In this document: positions 16,298 to 27,076 of the stretch, piece by piece
Numbering within the stretch: the stretch's first letter is position 1
Layout of the letters: each line of letters opens with the position of its first letter
Assembly (NCBI RefSeq): GCF_014836985.1
Contig: NZ_JACSPU010000001.1
Span: 555,473 to 619,472, forward strand
Source of the DNA: Planococcus wigleyi
Lineage (GTDB): Bacteria; Bacillota; Bacilli; Bacillales_A; Planococcaceae
Reading direction: 5' to 3'
DNA: 64,000 nucleotides
Position numbers and translations under genes: made by a program
The notes under the pieces: generated by a model
What the model saw: only the letters and a program-made list of their open reading frames with translations
Databases searched by the model: none
What the model was told of the DNA's origin: nothing

Positions 16298-17758
16298 ATG
16301 AACAGCAAAGAATTACTTGCGGCAATCCCATATAAGCAGATTAAAGGTGAGTTGCCTGAAAAAATTAAGTATTTAACCATCGATTCACGGGATATCCAAC
16401 CGGATTCCTTGTTCATTTGTATAGCAGGATATACGGTGGACGGCCATGATTTTGCACAACGGGCTGCCGACCAAGGGGCAACCGTGATTATTGCTGAAAA
16501 GCCATTGACGATCGATAATGCGACAGTGATCACAGTGGCCAGTACTTCGCGGATATTGGGGCTATTAGCCGCTAAGTTTTACGACTATCCCTCTAAGCTT
16601 TTGCATATGATCGGCGTCACTGGCACTAACGGCAAAACCAGTGTGGCAGGCATTCTGCATTCCATGTTGATGGAGCTGGGCGAAAAGTCAGCATTGACCG
16701 GGACAATCGGCTTCAATTTAAATGGCCAACTGCATCCATCAGCCAATACGACAAACGATGTCTTGACGACCCAGCAGATGATTGCACGCGCACGCGATGA
16801 AGATTGTTCACACATGACGATGGAAGTTTCTTCGCATGGATTGATACTCGGCCGATTGGCTGGCGTGGAATTCGACACGGCCATTTTCACCAACTTGACA
16901 CATGATCACTTGGATTTCCACGGCACGATGGAAGCATACGGCCACGCCAAAGCGCTATTGTTTTCTCAGCTTGGCCAGGACCTTGCCAACCGGAAGCAGG
17001 CCATCTTAAATGCAGATGATCCATGGTCTTATGAAATCGCCAAAATGACACCGCATCCTGTCTATACATTCGGCATTAAGAACGAAGCGCAATTCCGGGC
17101 AACAGATATTGAATTGACGCATGAAGGGACCCGCTTCACTCTTGAATGTTCTGAAGGGAAGTTCCCGGTCCAGATGAAATTGCTGGGAGAGTTCAACGTT
17201 TCCAATGCGCTGGCAGCAATTGCTGCATTATACGCTGAAGGCTATAAGTTGGATGAAATCCTTAAAGCTTTGGCGGCAATTGCGCCTGTCGAAGGACGTA
17301 TGCAGAAAGTGGAACTGGAAGCACCGATTTCAGTCTTCATTGATTATGCGCATACACCGGATGCCATCGAAAAAGCGATTGATGCTGTTCAAGACTTCAA
17401 AAAGAACCGCATCATCTTCCTGGTCGGAACCGGAGGCAACCGGGATAAGACAAAACGTCCTATTATGGCTGAAAAAGCATCGGTTGCCGATTATGTCGTC
17501 TTGACGACAGACGATCCTCGCGATGAGGCATATGACAGCATTTTGGGCGACTTGGAAACCGGTATGACGCACAGCAATTTTGCTTGCATCGGCGACAGAG
17601 AACAAGCTGTCCGCCATGCTGTGCAACAAGCTGAGCCAGGCGACATCATTATTTTTGCCGGCAAAGGACATGAAGATTACCAAATTATCGGCAATACCAA
17701 ATATCCACATAGCGATAAAGAAATTGCGATACAGGAAGCAATGAAAAAGTTTCAATGA
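16298..17758 (+). CDS. murE: UDP-MurNAc-tripeptide ligase (MurE)
   Basis: 486 aa cytosolic Mur ligase that adds the third amino acid of the peptidoglycan stem. ATP loop TGTNGKTS at residues 108-115; other family motifs are MEVSSHGL, TNLTHDHLDFHGT and FIDYAHTPDAIE. The specificity motif reads DDPR (405-408), neither the DNPR of meso-DAP enzymes nor the DNPA of the staphylococcal L-Lys enzyme, so the amino acid added is uncertain. The murE-prfC order matches Staphylococcus aureus. A terminator ends this gene before prfC. Confidence 0.92.
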   Translation: MNSKELLAAIPYKQIKGELPEKIKYLTIDSRDIQPDSLFICIAGYTVDGHDFAQRAADQGATVIIAEKPLTIDNATVITVASTSRILGLLAAKFYDYPSKLLHMIGVTGTNGKTSVAGILHSMLMELGEKSALTGTIGFNLNGQLHPSANTTNDVLTTQQMIARARDEDCSHMTMEVSSHGLILGRLAGVEFDTAIFTNLTHDHLDFHGTMEAYGHAKALLFSQLGQDLANRKQAILNADDPWSYEIAKMTPHPVYTFGIKNEAQFRATDIELTHEGTRFTLECSEGKFPVQMKLLGEFNVSNALAAIAALYAEGYKLDEILKALAAIAPVEGRMQKVELEAPISVFIDYAHTPDAIEKAIDAVQDFKKNRIIFLVGTGGNRDKTKRPIMAEKASVADYVVLTTDDPRDEAYDSILGDLETGMTHSNFACIGDREQAVRHAVQQAEPGDIIIFAGKGHEDYQIIGNTKYPHSDKEIAIQEAMKKFQ

Positions 17759-17759
17759 A

Positions 17760-17788
17760 AAAGGAGCCTCTTCAGGCTTCTTTTTTCT
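17760..17788 (+). terminator. terminator of murE
   Basis: AAGGAGCC pairs with GGCTTCTT (G-U allowed) around TCTTCA and runs into TTTTTT. Confidence 0.8.
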
Positions 17789-17864
17789 ATGTACAGTAAA
17801 ATTCCTTGTTTTTTTCAGTCGCGTTCTCTAATATGAAGAGAGTAGATTAAAGGAGCGTATAAAC

Positions 17865-19433
<1,569 letters not shown>

Positions 19434-19437
19434 AAAT

Positions 19438-19465
19438 GAAACCTGCTTCGGCAGGTTTTTTTATT
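19438..19465 (+). terminator. terminator of prfC
   Basis: AACCTGC-TTCG-GCAGGTT hairpin followed by a T tract. Confidence 0.9.
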
Positions 19466-19509
19466 TTTATTGTTAAAAGTGGCAGATAAGTGAACACTAT
19501 CTTTATAAT

Positions 19510-19538
19510 TTGCGGTTGTAAGCGTTTTTTCTTATGAT
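19510..19538 (+). promoter_or_regulatory. promoter of RND exporter with embedded cre-like site
   Basis: TTGCGG (19510-19515), 17-base spacer, TATGAT (19533-19538). The spacer contains TGTAAGCGTTTTTT (19517-19530), which matches the CcpA operator consensus TGWAARCGYTTWCW at 13 of 14 positions. CcpA binding here would repress. Confidence 0.5.
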
Positions 19539-19570
19539 TAAGAAACACGGATAAGAGAGGGTTTGAAGAA

Positions 19571-22500
19571 ATGAAACTAAGCGATTTTTCGATTAAAAGA
19601 CCTGTTTTCACCTTAGTCATTATGTTTTTGATCATTATTCTGGGAGTGGTATCTTTTACCCGGATTCCAATTACTTTAATACCTGAACTTAATCCGCCGA
19701 TTGGCGTGGTAGTGACTAATTACCCAGGGGCAAGCCCTACAGAAGTAAGTGAAAAAGTCACAAAGCCATTAGAGGCGAATTTATCGACTTTGCCAGGCAT
19801 CAAATCAATTCAATCAAATAGCCAGGAAGGATCTAATTTTATCCTGTTGGAATTTGATTGGTCCACCAATATCGATGATGTCCAAACAGATATCATGCAG
19901 CGAATCGATCAAACGCCGATTCCAGACGATTCAAACGATCCGCGTTTTTTGAAGTTCGACCCTTCTCAATTCCCGATCCTTCAATTGTCTTTGCGTTCGA
20001 GCGATCCGGATGCTGATGTGCGAGTAGTTGCGGAAGAGCTGGAAACAGAGCTTCGCCAGACGGACGGCGTAGCCAGCGTCAACATTTCAGGTTCTTTAAT
20101 AGAAGAAATTCAAATCGAATTGGATCAGGCAGAGCTTGAAGAACGAGGTCTGCAGCAATCGGATGTTGTCCAGCTGATTCAGGCAAACAATATTTCGTTG
20201 CCAGGAGAACCGATTGAAACTGAAGACGGCCGTAATTTGACTACACGCATCATCAGTACGTTGACCAGTGTTGAGGAAATACGTGACCTGATTTTAACTA
20301 TTGATCCAATTGACGGCAACAATGTCACCATTGCGGATGTTGCTGAAGTGAATGTCAGCGAACGTGAGAGCAATAGTGAAACGCGCGCGAATGAAGAGCC
20401 GGCTGTCCTATTGTCTGCTTTGCAGGAATCGCAGGCGAATACGGCGGAGGTATCAGATGCCTTCCAGGAAAGATTGGACGAATTGCTGAGTGAAGAGCGT
20501 TTTGAAGGCGTTCAGGCAGATGTACTGTTTGATCAGGGCGACTATGTCAAATTGGCCATTGGAAATATTGGCCAGACACTGATTCTGGGCGGAATATTTG
20601 CCATGCTGGTACTGTTCTTTTTCCTTCGTGGCATCAAGAGTCCAATTATTATTGGTGTCGCAATCCCGTACTCAGTTATCGTAACTTTTGTTTTAATGTT
20701 TTTTGCGGATTTTGCTTTGAACATTTTGACTCTGGGTGCGTTGGCTCTCGGAATTGGGATGTTAGTGGATAATGCCATTGTTGTGATCGAAAATATTGAA
20801 CGGCATTTAGCGATGGGCAAGAACTCCAAAAAGGCTGCTTCTGAAGGCGCCAGAGAAGTTTCAGGTGCGATCATTGCTTCTACTCTGACGACAGTGGCAG
20901 TATTTATTCCAGTCATATTCATTTCAGGTTTGATTGGGGAAATTTTCTTTGAATTTGCTTTAACGATTTCTTTCAGTCTTTTTGCTTCTTTAGCTGTTGC
21001 GTTAACAGTCATTCCGATGATGGCTTCAAGAATGCTTGGGAAACCAGGCGATAAGCCGAAAGTACAAAAAGACACATCCAAAAGCGTCAAAGCATTCGAA
21101 GGTTCGGTTATTTGGGCTCTTCGCCATAGAATCATCGTACTGCTTACAGCGCTGGTCTTGTTGGTAGTTGGTGCTTTCGGAATTATGCAAGTTGGCACCG
21201 AATTTATTCCAGCAACGGATGAAGGTTTTGTCAGTGTCTCTGTTGAGCTGGAGAATGGTTCTTCCAGAACGGCGACCGACGAAGTCGTCAATCTGATAGA
21301 AGAAGAATTGAAAGATGAAGAGGATGTCGAAGTATACGTCAGTTTGATCGGCTCGACACAGCAAGGACAGGCCCAAGGTTCAGCAGAATCGAATACAGCT
21401 GAAATTTATGTGAAGCTGGTGGACTTGGCGGATCGTGACCGTTCTGTCTTTGAATTTGTGGATGAAGTGCAGCCGCGGGTTCTCGAGGCTGTAGGAGAAC
21501 GGGCACTGGTCAACTTTAATCTGCAGACAGCTGCAGGTTCTTCACCGAATACATTGTCGTTTACAGTGACGGATACAGAACGGCCTCGCTTGGATGATGC
21601 AGTGGCTGATATTGAAGCTGCTTTACTGGATTTGCCGGAAATTACGGAGTTGACAAATGACCGTCAGGAAACCATCGATGAAATCCAGATGACCATCGAC
21701 CGTGATGCCGCGACTGAATATGGATTGCCGCCGGCTCAAATCGCTCAATCCGTCAATAACATCACGCGTGGCGTTTTAGCTACACAAGTACTGACGGAAA
21801 ATGATGAAGTGCTGAGTGTATATGTCGCTTTTGATGAAGAGGAAAGAAACAGCCTTGAAAAGCTGCGGACTTTATCCCTACGGACACCTTCAGGCGAATT
21901 TGTCGAGCTGCAGGAATTGGCTGATATTGAAGTTGCTCAAGGTCCGGTCAGCATTCAACGAGTGGATCAAGCAGACAGCGTAACTTTTACATTGCAACAT
22001 CAATCGAGCATTACTTTAGGGGATATGTCCGATAAAGTGGATGCCGCCATTGAAGAATTGAATCTGGAAGAAAATACGATGATTTCGTTTGGTGGAGACC
22101 GGGAGCTGCTGGACAACTCCATCAATGACATGATGCTTGCTGTCGTGCTTGCCATTGTGCTGGTCTACATTGTGATGGCTGCGCAATTTGAGTCCTTTAA
22201 GTACCCGCTGGTCATCATGTTCACTGTTCCACTCATGGCAATTGGTGTGGCAATTGCGCTCTTTGTCACACAAACGCCGATCAGTATAACAGCTGTTATC
22301 GGGATACTGGTTCTGGTAGGGATCGTGGTCAACAACGGGATTGTCCTGGTTGACTACATCAATCAACGCAAAGCGGCAGGCATGCAGTCTTACGAGGCTA
22401 TCGTAACTTCTGTCCATGATCGCCGCCGTCCGATTCTAATGACTGCTTTGACCACCATTCTAGGGTTATTGCCTTTAGCTATCGGAATTGGTGAAGGAAC

Positions 22501-22630
22501 TGAAATCAATCAACCGATGGGAATTACGGTTATCGGGGGGCTTATCAGTTCAACTTTGCTGTCGCTCTACATCGTGCCAATCGTTTATAGCTTGTTTGAC
22601 AGACAAACAAGAAGAATGAATAAAAAGTAA
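19571..22630 (+). CDS. swrC: RND-family exporter permease (SwrC/AcrB type)
   Basis: 1019 aa proton-driven efflux protein of the cytoplasmic membrane. Layout is the RND duplicate: TM1 (~9-30), large outside loop, six TMs, TM7 (~530), second outside loop, five TMs. The proton-relay Asp is in GMLVDNAIVVIEN (TM4). B. subtilis SwrC (YerP), the closest familiar protein, exports surfactin; the substrate here is unknown. No membrane-fusion partner is adjacent, as is usual in Gram-positives. The outside loops are strongly acidic. Monocistronic, with a possible CcpA site in the promoter. Confidence 0.87.
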   Translation: MKLSDFSIKRPVFTLVIMFLIIILGVVSFTRIPITLIPELNPPIGVVVTNYPGASPTEVSEKVTKPLEANLSTLPGIKSIQSNSQEGSNFILLEFDWSTNIDDVQTDIMQRIDQTPIPDDSNDPRFLKFDPSQFPILQLSLRSSDPDADVRVVAEELETELRQTDGVASVNISGSLIEEIQIELDQAELEERGLQQSDVVQLIQANNISLPGEPIETEDGRNLTTRIISTLTSVEEIRDLILTIDPIDGNNVTIADVAEVNVSERESNSETRANEEPAVLLSALQESQANTAEVSDAFQERLDELLSEERFEGVQADVLFDQGDYVKLAIGNIGQTLILGGIFAMLVLFFFLRGIKSPIIIGVAIPYSVIVTFVLMFFADFALNILTLGALALGIGMLVDNAIVVIENIERHLAMGKNSKKAASEGAREVSGAIIASTLTTVAVFIPVIFISGLIGEIFFEFALTISFSLFASLAVALTVIPMMASRMLGKPGDKPKVQKDTSKSVKAFEGSVIWALRHRIIVLLTALVLLVVGAFGIMQVGTEFIPATDEGFVSVSVELENGSSRTATDEVVNLIEEELKDEEDVEVYVSLIGSTQQGQAQGSAESNTAEIYVKLVDLADRDRSVFEFVDEVQPRVLEAVGERALVNFNLQTAAGSSPNTLSFTVTDTERPRLDDAVADIEAALLDLPEITELTNDRQETIDEIQMTIDRDAATEYGLPPAQIAQSVNNITRGVLATQVLTENDEVLSVYVAFDEEERNSLEKLRTLSLRTPSGEFVELQELADIEVAQGPVSIQRVDQADSVTFTLQHQSSITLGDMSDKVDAAIEELNLEENTMISFGGDRELLDNSINDMMLAVVLAIVLVYIVMAAQFESFKYPLVIMFTVPLMAIGVAIALFVTQTPISITAVIGILVLVGIVVNNGIVLVDYINQRKAAGMQSYEAIVTSVHDRRRPILMTALTTILGLLPLAIGIGEGTEINQPMGITVIGGLISSTLLSLYIVPIVYSLFDRQTRRMNKK

Positions 22631-22656
22631 GCCTTCGGGTTTACTTTTTCTTTTTA
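22622..22656 (+). terminator. terminator of RND exporter
   Basis: AAAAGTAA pairs with TTACTTTT around GCCTTCGGGT and is followed by T's. The stop codon is inside the stem. Confidence 0.85.
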
Positions 22657-22708
22657 ATGAAAATTATTGGAAAATTTAGTATGATTATTAAAAAAGGGGT
22701 ATGAAGCT

Positions 22709-23788
22709 ATGAATGAAGTGGTCTTTACAGGATTTCCAGGATTTATTGCCAGCCAGTTGATACAAAAGCATGCACAGCAAAACGAGGCGATTTCTGCCAT
22801 TATTCTTCCATCCGAACGCAACAAAGCTGAAAAAGAAGCCAGCCGAATTGAAAAAGAAACACAGTGCCGGCCGATCAAACTGATTGAAGGAGATATCACT
22901 CAACCCGATTTGGGAATTGCTGACGAGGATCGGGCATATCTCAAGGCGAAAGAAGTCACTTTCTGGCATCTTGCTGCTATTTACGATTTGGCGGTGCCGC
23001 GAGACCTGGCATGGAAAGTCAATGTGGAAGGAACACGCCAAGTCAACGAGTTCGTTGCTGAATTGCCACATCTGAAGCGATATGTCTACTTTAGTACGGC
23101 CTATGTGGCAGGAAATCGGGAAGGGACAATTTATGAAAATGAATTGCTCCGTCCGGAAGCTTTCAAAAACTTCTATGAAGAAACAAAATTTGAAGCGGAA
23201 GTGCTGGTCGAAAAAATGAAGGCTTTAATGCCGATTACCACTATCCGGCCAGGAATTGTGCGTGGCCATTCAGTTACGGGAGAAACCATTAAATTTGATG
23301 GCCCTTATTTTTTCCTGAATTTGATTGATCGGGTTAAGTTCCTTCCTGCTATTCCATTCGTTGGTCGTTCTAAATCCTATATTAATGTAGTACCGGTTGA
23401 TTACATATTGGATGCCTCAATTTATTTAAGCAAGCTAGATGCGGCTTCGGGCCAAACTGTCCACCTGACAGATCCAAATCCACATCCGGTGGAAGAAGTT
23501 TACCGCGGAATGGTCCATTTGATGACAGGGAAAAATCCGAAAGGGCGTTTGCCGCATAAGCTTGCAGAAATATCTTTATCCATAGCACCCGTAAGAAAAG
23601 GGCTGGGCGTCGAAATTGAAACCTTGGATTACTTGACATGGACCGCTGACTTCGACACCCAAAATGCAGAACTTCTGTTAAAAGGAAGCAGCATCAGATG
23701 TGCCGATTTTTTGGAAACAATGCCGGCAATGGTGGAGTTTTACAATATGCATAAAAATGACAAAAAGTTTCAGATCCCTATTCATTAA
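22709..23788 (+). CDS. extended SDR oxidoreductase (NAD_binding_4, acyl reductase-like)
   Basis: 359 aa. Rossmann start VVFTGFPGFIASQLI (TGxxGF variant), then HLAAIYDLAV, and the active-site pair YxxxK in FYEETKFEAEVLV, with the partner Ser/Thr in YFSTAYVAG. The layout is that of male-sterility/thioester-reductase type SDRs, which reduce acyl thioesters or modify lipid-like substrates with NAD(P)H. There is no carrier-protein or adenylation domain, so the acyl donor is unknown. Stands alone between a terminator and a riboswitch. Confidence 0.75.
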   Translation: MNEVVFTGFPGFIASQLIQKHAQQNEAISAIILPSERNKAEKEASRIEKETQCRPIKLIEGDITQPDLGIADEDRAYLKAKEVTFWHLAAIYDLAVPRDLAWKVNVEGTRQVNEFVAELPHLKRYVYFSTAYVAGNREGTIYENELLRPEAFKNFYEETKFEAEVLVEKMKALMPITTIRPGIVRGHSVTGETIKFDGPYFFLNLIDRVKFLPAIPFVGRSKSYINVVPVDYILDASIYLSKLDAASGQTVHLTDPNPHPVEEVYRGMVHLMTGKNPKGRLPHKLAEISLSIAPVRKGLGVEIETLDYLTWTADFDTQNAELLLKGSSIRCADFLETMPAMVEFYNMHKNDKKFQIPIH

Positions 23789-23813
23789 ACTTTCCCTTGG
23801 TTTGAAAAGATGC

Positions 23814-23819
23814 TATACT
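23814..23819 (+). promoter_or_regulatory. -10 element for Mn riboswitch transcript
   Basis: TATACT lies about 30 bases upstream of the aptamer. The matching -35 region is poor, so this is a tentative call. Confidence 0.35.
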
Positions 23820-23844
23820 GACATTACAACTTCATACACTTTGA

Positions 23845-23978
23845 CTTTCAGTCAAGGGGGAGTAGCTATAGGGTAACCTATTTCACAGTCGTCAATACAT
23901 GGTTAGTAGCCATCGGTTGTGATAGCAGATAATTTTGCTTAGCGAGACCTTTGCCTTTATTTAGGCAAGGGTCTTTTT
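23845..23978 (+). ncRNA. yybP-ykoY manganese riboswitch with expression-platform terminator
   Basis: The leader has the diagnostic AAGGGGGAGTAGC (family form aaaGGGGAGUAGC) and a second conserved loop near GTTAGTAGCCATCGG. The 3' side GCGAGACC runs into a strong terminator GACC-TTTGCC/GGCAAG-GGTC-TTTTTT (about 23945-23977). The downstream gene is a TerC-family protein, the usual partner. Mn2+ binding would prevent the terminator from forming and turn on Mn export. Confidence 0.9.
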
Positions 23979-24007
23979 TGTGGGCAAAAATAGGAGGAGA
24001 AAGCAGA

Positions 24008-24793
24008 ATGGAAGCAATTTTATTGGAGTATGCCTGGGTCCTATTGGTACTAGTTGGACTTGAAGGGCTACTAGCTGCAGATAATGCAGTGGTAATGGCG
24101 GTAATGGTAAAACATTTACCAAAAGCGCAACAGAAAAAAGCGTTATTTTACGGATTGGTAGGAGCTTTTGTTTTCCGTTTTGCAGCGTTGTTCATGATTA
24201 CGCTATTGGTTAATATCTGGCAGATTCAAGCACTTGGAGCGGCTTATCTATTGTTCATTTCGATTAAGAGCATATACGATCAGCGCAAGGGAGATACAGA
24301 TGAAATCCTTGAAGGCGTTGATGGAAAACCTGAGAAAAAAGGTTCTGGTTTCTGGATGACGGTATTAAAAGTCGAATTAGCAGATATTGCTTTCGCAATC
24401 GATTCGATGTTGGCAGCGGTCGCTTTAGCTGTAACCTTGCCGCATTTGAATGTTTTGGGAATGGATGACATTGGCGGCATCAACTCAGGGCAATTTATGG
24501 TCATGCTTGCTGGTGGATTGATCGGCGTTATCATCATGCGATTTGCCGCACATAAATTCGTGCAATTGCTTGAAAAATATCCACAGCTTGAAACAGCCGC
24601 ATTCGTTATTGTTGGATGGGTTGGAGTAAAGTTACTGGTTATGACACTCGCTCACGAAAATGTCGGTATTCTGCCGCATGATTTCCCGCACTCCACACCT
24701 TGGACACTGATCTTCTGGACGGTATTGATTGGTATTGTAGTGGTAGGTGGAATTCTCGGAGTCAGACAAGCTAAAGAACAAGAAGTTAAATAA
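24008..24793 (+). CDS. ykoY: TerC-family Mn2+ exporter (YkoY-like)
   Basis: 261 aa integral membrane protein with about seven hydrophobic segments. ATG 24008 follows TAGGAGGAG; the frame extends upstream to 23951 but that part lies in the riboswitch terminator. Conserved acidic membrane motifs are EGLLAADNAVVMA and ELADIAFAIDSMLA, typical of TerC. Proteins of this family controlled by yybP-ykoY riboswitches are Mn2+ exporters, some acting on the secretory pathway (MeeF/MeeY). The riboswitch directly upstream supports that role here. Confidence 0.92.
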   Translation: MEAILLEYAWVLLVLVGLEGLLAADNAVVMAVMVKHLPKAQQKKALFYGLVGAFVFRFAALFMITLLVNIWQIQALGAAYLLFISIKSIYDQRKGDTDEILEGVDGKPEKKGSGFWMTVLKVELADIAFAIDSMLAAVALAVTLPHLNVLGMDDIGGINSGQFMVMLAGGLIGVIIMRFAAHKFVQLLEKYPQLETAAFVIVGWVGVKLLVMTLAHENVGILPHDFPHSTPWTLIFWTVLIGIVVVGGILGVRQAKEQEVK

Positions 24794-24825
24794 ATTTCAA
24801 GTTTATCAGAATAGAATACAAAAAA

Positions 24826-24860
24826 AAGGTGTATTGAATCCAATTCAATACACCTTTTTC
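24826..24860. terminator. terminator of ykoY
   Basis: Long perfect stem AAAGGTGTATTGAAT / ATTCAATACACCTTT with a 3-base loop. T-rich after, A-rich before. Confidence 0.92.
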
Positions 24861-25019
24861 TATGATTTGGAAATCAGTAGACGAAAAAATGATTCACTAC
24901 CGACAAAAGGAACGATTAAAAAGCGAATAATGGTAGGAACAGAAGAAACTGCCTCTTTCAAATTAGTTCCTTCAAAGCTACAATCGAGTAAGCAGTGACT
25001 TTGAAAAGAGGTGAATGAA

Positions 25020-25766
25020 GTGCTTTTGTCTACATTAAGCGGGATTTTTGGGCGCGACGAAAAAACTGATCTTGAAGCAATGGTGTTTCAAGCGCAGAAC
25101 GGAAACGAACAGGCATTGCACGATTTACTTTTTTCTTATTCACCTTTTATGAAAAAAACGGCTTCTCAAGTGTGCAAACGGTTCATCGATGATCACGACG
25201 ATGAGTACAGTGTCGCACTTTCCGCATTTAATGAAGCTGTACAAAAGTTTGATCAAACCAATAACGCTTCATTTCTGACATTCGCCCATATGGTCATCCG
25301 CAGGCGCATCATCGATTTTATACGCAAGGAGAGCCGGCGAGACGAATTCAGTCATGACTTCATGCCGGCAGCTGAACCGGAAACGCATAATAAGATAGCC
25401 GACCATGCGGCATCTCTTGCCTATGATACCAAACAGGAAAATCAGAAAAGACGTGAGGAAATTGCTTTATATGAAAACATACTCCAGCAATATGGCCTAT
25501 CTTTCCAAGTTTTGGTGAAAGTGTCGCCATCTCATCAGGATGCACGCCTCACGGCTATCCAAATCGCGCAGTTGGTTGCTGAAACAGATGAATACAAACA
25601 TTATTTATTGGAAAAGAAAAAATTGCCGATTAAGGAAATTGAAAAACTGGTTAAAGTGTCACGGAAAACGATTGAACGCAATCGGAAATACATAATGGCA
25701 ATTGCGCTCTTACAGATGAGCGATTTATATTTCTTAAAAGATTATTTGAGGGGAAGGTTAATTTGA
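25020..25766 (+). CDS. sigI: RNA polymerase sigma factor SigI
   Basis: 248 aa sigma-70-type factor. GTG 25020 is preferred because AAGAGGTGA (25005-25013) is 6 bases upstream; GTG 25011 would overlap that site. Region 2 carries SVALSAFNEAVQKFD and AHMVIRRRIIDFIRKESRR. The C-terminal helix-turn-helix is IKEIEKLVKVSRKTIERNRK. In B. subtilis SigI controls heat and cell-wall stress genes and is held inactive by RsgI. The stop overlaps the rsgI start by one base, so the two are translationally coupled. Confidence 0.93.
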   Translation: MLLSTLSGIFGRDEKTDLEAMVFQAQNGNEQALHDLLFSYSPFMKKTASQVCKRFIDDHDDEYSVALSAFNEAVQKFDQTNNASFLTFAHMVIRRRIIDFIRKESRRDEFSHDFMPAAEPETHNKIADHAASLAYDTKQENQKRREEIALYENILQQYGLSFQVLVKVSPSHQDARLTAIQIAQLVAETDEYKHYLLEKKKLPIKEIEKLVKVSRKTIERNRKYIMAIALLQMSDLYFLKDYLRGRLI

Positions 25767-27076
25767 TGCAGAGACAATCGGGAATATGTATTGAACTGAA
25801 TCAAGACCGCTCAATTTTTCTGATGAAAGATGGACAGTTTGTAACTGGAACTCCTGTAGGCAAGACTTCTATCGGAGAAGAAGCCAAATTTTATCCTTTT
25901 GAAAAAAAATCGCTGATTCGTCGGCAGCCCATTATCGCCCCTGTGGCAGCGGCGATAGCTGCTTTGGCATTGTTTATGTCTGTGCTCGTGTCTCCGGCTG
26001 AGGAGGCCTTTGGTTACGTTCAAATACAAATCAATCCAGGCATCGAGCTGGGAGTCAACGAGCAGCATGAAGTCGTATCTATCCGTGAATTGAACAGCGA
26101 TGGAGAAAAGCTGATTCATCAACTTGGCGACTGGAAAGACAGTTCCCTTCCTGAAATTTTAAACCGAGTGATCGGTTTGGCTGTAACAGAAAAAACCGAA
26201 GACATCACTATCACGGCAGTAGAAGAGGAAGGCAAAGAGATTGGGGATTCCATCAAGAAAGTAGCAGCGGAAGTTTCGTCCGGCACAGACAACGAAAATA
26301 TGGCCATTCATTTGAAGGCAGCCACTAAGAAACAATGGCGGCAGTCGAAAGAAAAGCATGTGCCTGTTGGAAAACTGATAGAAGAGTCGGAAACCCTGAA
26401 AAAAGAAAAACAGCCAGACGTCAAAAAGAAGGAACATGAGTCTGACAAGAAACCCATTCATAAAGAGGATACAAACGGCAATAAACAAGGGAAATCGGAT
26501 CAAAACAAGAAAACCGATAACAGGGAAATAGATGAAAGCAGCACTTCAAAAGATAAGAAACAGCCAAATGCAAAAAAGGCAACTCCCCCTGCAGTAGAGA
26601 AGAAAAGAGAAGTAAAGGAACATCAAAAAAATTCGAAGCAAAATAATGAGTCTGAAAAATCTTCCGCTCAACCGAAGAACATTCTTCCCGAAAAGAAACA
26701 GCAAAAAGTAAATCCACAGCCTAAAGCTGAGCCAAAACCAGAACCACAACCAGAACCAAAAGTTATGCCGAAAGAAAAACCGGAACCTAAGCCGAAAGAA
26801 AAACACGAGCCTAAGCAAAAACCGAAAGAAAAAATTGAAAAACGCGGTCCGGAAAATAAAGGGCAAGGAAATAGCAAAGCTCCAGGCCAACAAAAGAAGA
26901 ATCATTCTCCTGGCAACAGCGATAAACGACAAAACAATAAAGATAATCATGCTCCGCCTGGACAAAGCGAAAAGAATAATAAGAATCCCGATAAAAAACA
27001 AAAAAACACCCATGAGGCAAATGGCAAAGAAAACTCGGCAAAAGGAAAAGGCAAAGAAAATCAAGAAAAAGAGTAG
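25766..27076 (+). CDS. rsgI: membrane anti-sigma factor RsgI
   Basis: 436 aa; ATG 25766 overlaps the sigI TGA. The N-terminal ~50 residues form the cytosolic SigI-binding domain. One TM segment follows (residues ~54-75), then the outside domain with YVQIQINPGIELGVN, whose Asn-Pro matches the autocleavage site known in RsgI proteins. From about residue 190 to the end the chain is Lys/Glu/Pro/Gln-rich and surely disordered, with PKPEPQPEP-type repeats and no recognisable sugar-binding module. It presumably spans the cell wall as a sensor arm. Confidence 0.92.
   Translation: MQRQSGICIELNQDRSIFLMKDGQFVTGTPVGKTSIGEEAKFYPFEKKSLIRRQPIIAPVAAAIAALALFMSVLVSPAEEAFGYVQIQINPGIELGVNEQHEVVSIRELNSDGEKLIHQLGDWKDSSLPEILNRVIGLAVTEKTEDITITAVEEEGKEIGDSIKKVAAEVSSGTDNENMAIHLKAATKKQWRQSKEKHVPVGKLIEESETLKKEKQPDVKKKEHESDKKPIHKEDTNGNKQGKSDQNKKTDNREIDESSTSKDKKQPNAKKATPPAVEKKREVKEHQKNSKQNNESEKSSAQPKNILPEKKQQKVNPQPKAEPKPEPQPEPKVMPKEKPEPKPKEKHEPKQKPKEKIEKRGPENKGQGNSKAPGQQKKNHSPGNSDKRQNNKDNHAPPGQSEKNNKNPDKKQKNTHEANGKENSAKGKGKENQEKE

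Noticed and set aside
24861-25019. SigI-type promoter in front of sigI
   Set aside because: A CGAA-containing stretch is present, but no C-rich -35 at the right distance, so autoregulation is not supported from sequence.
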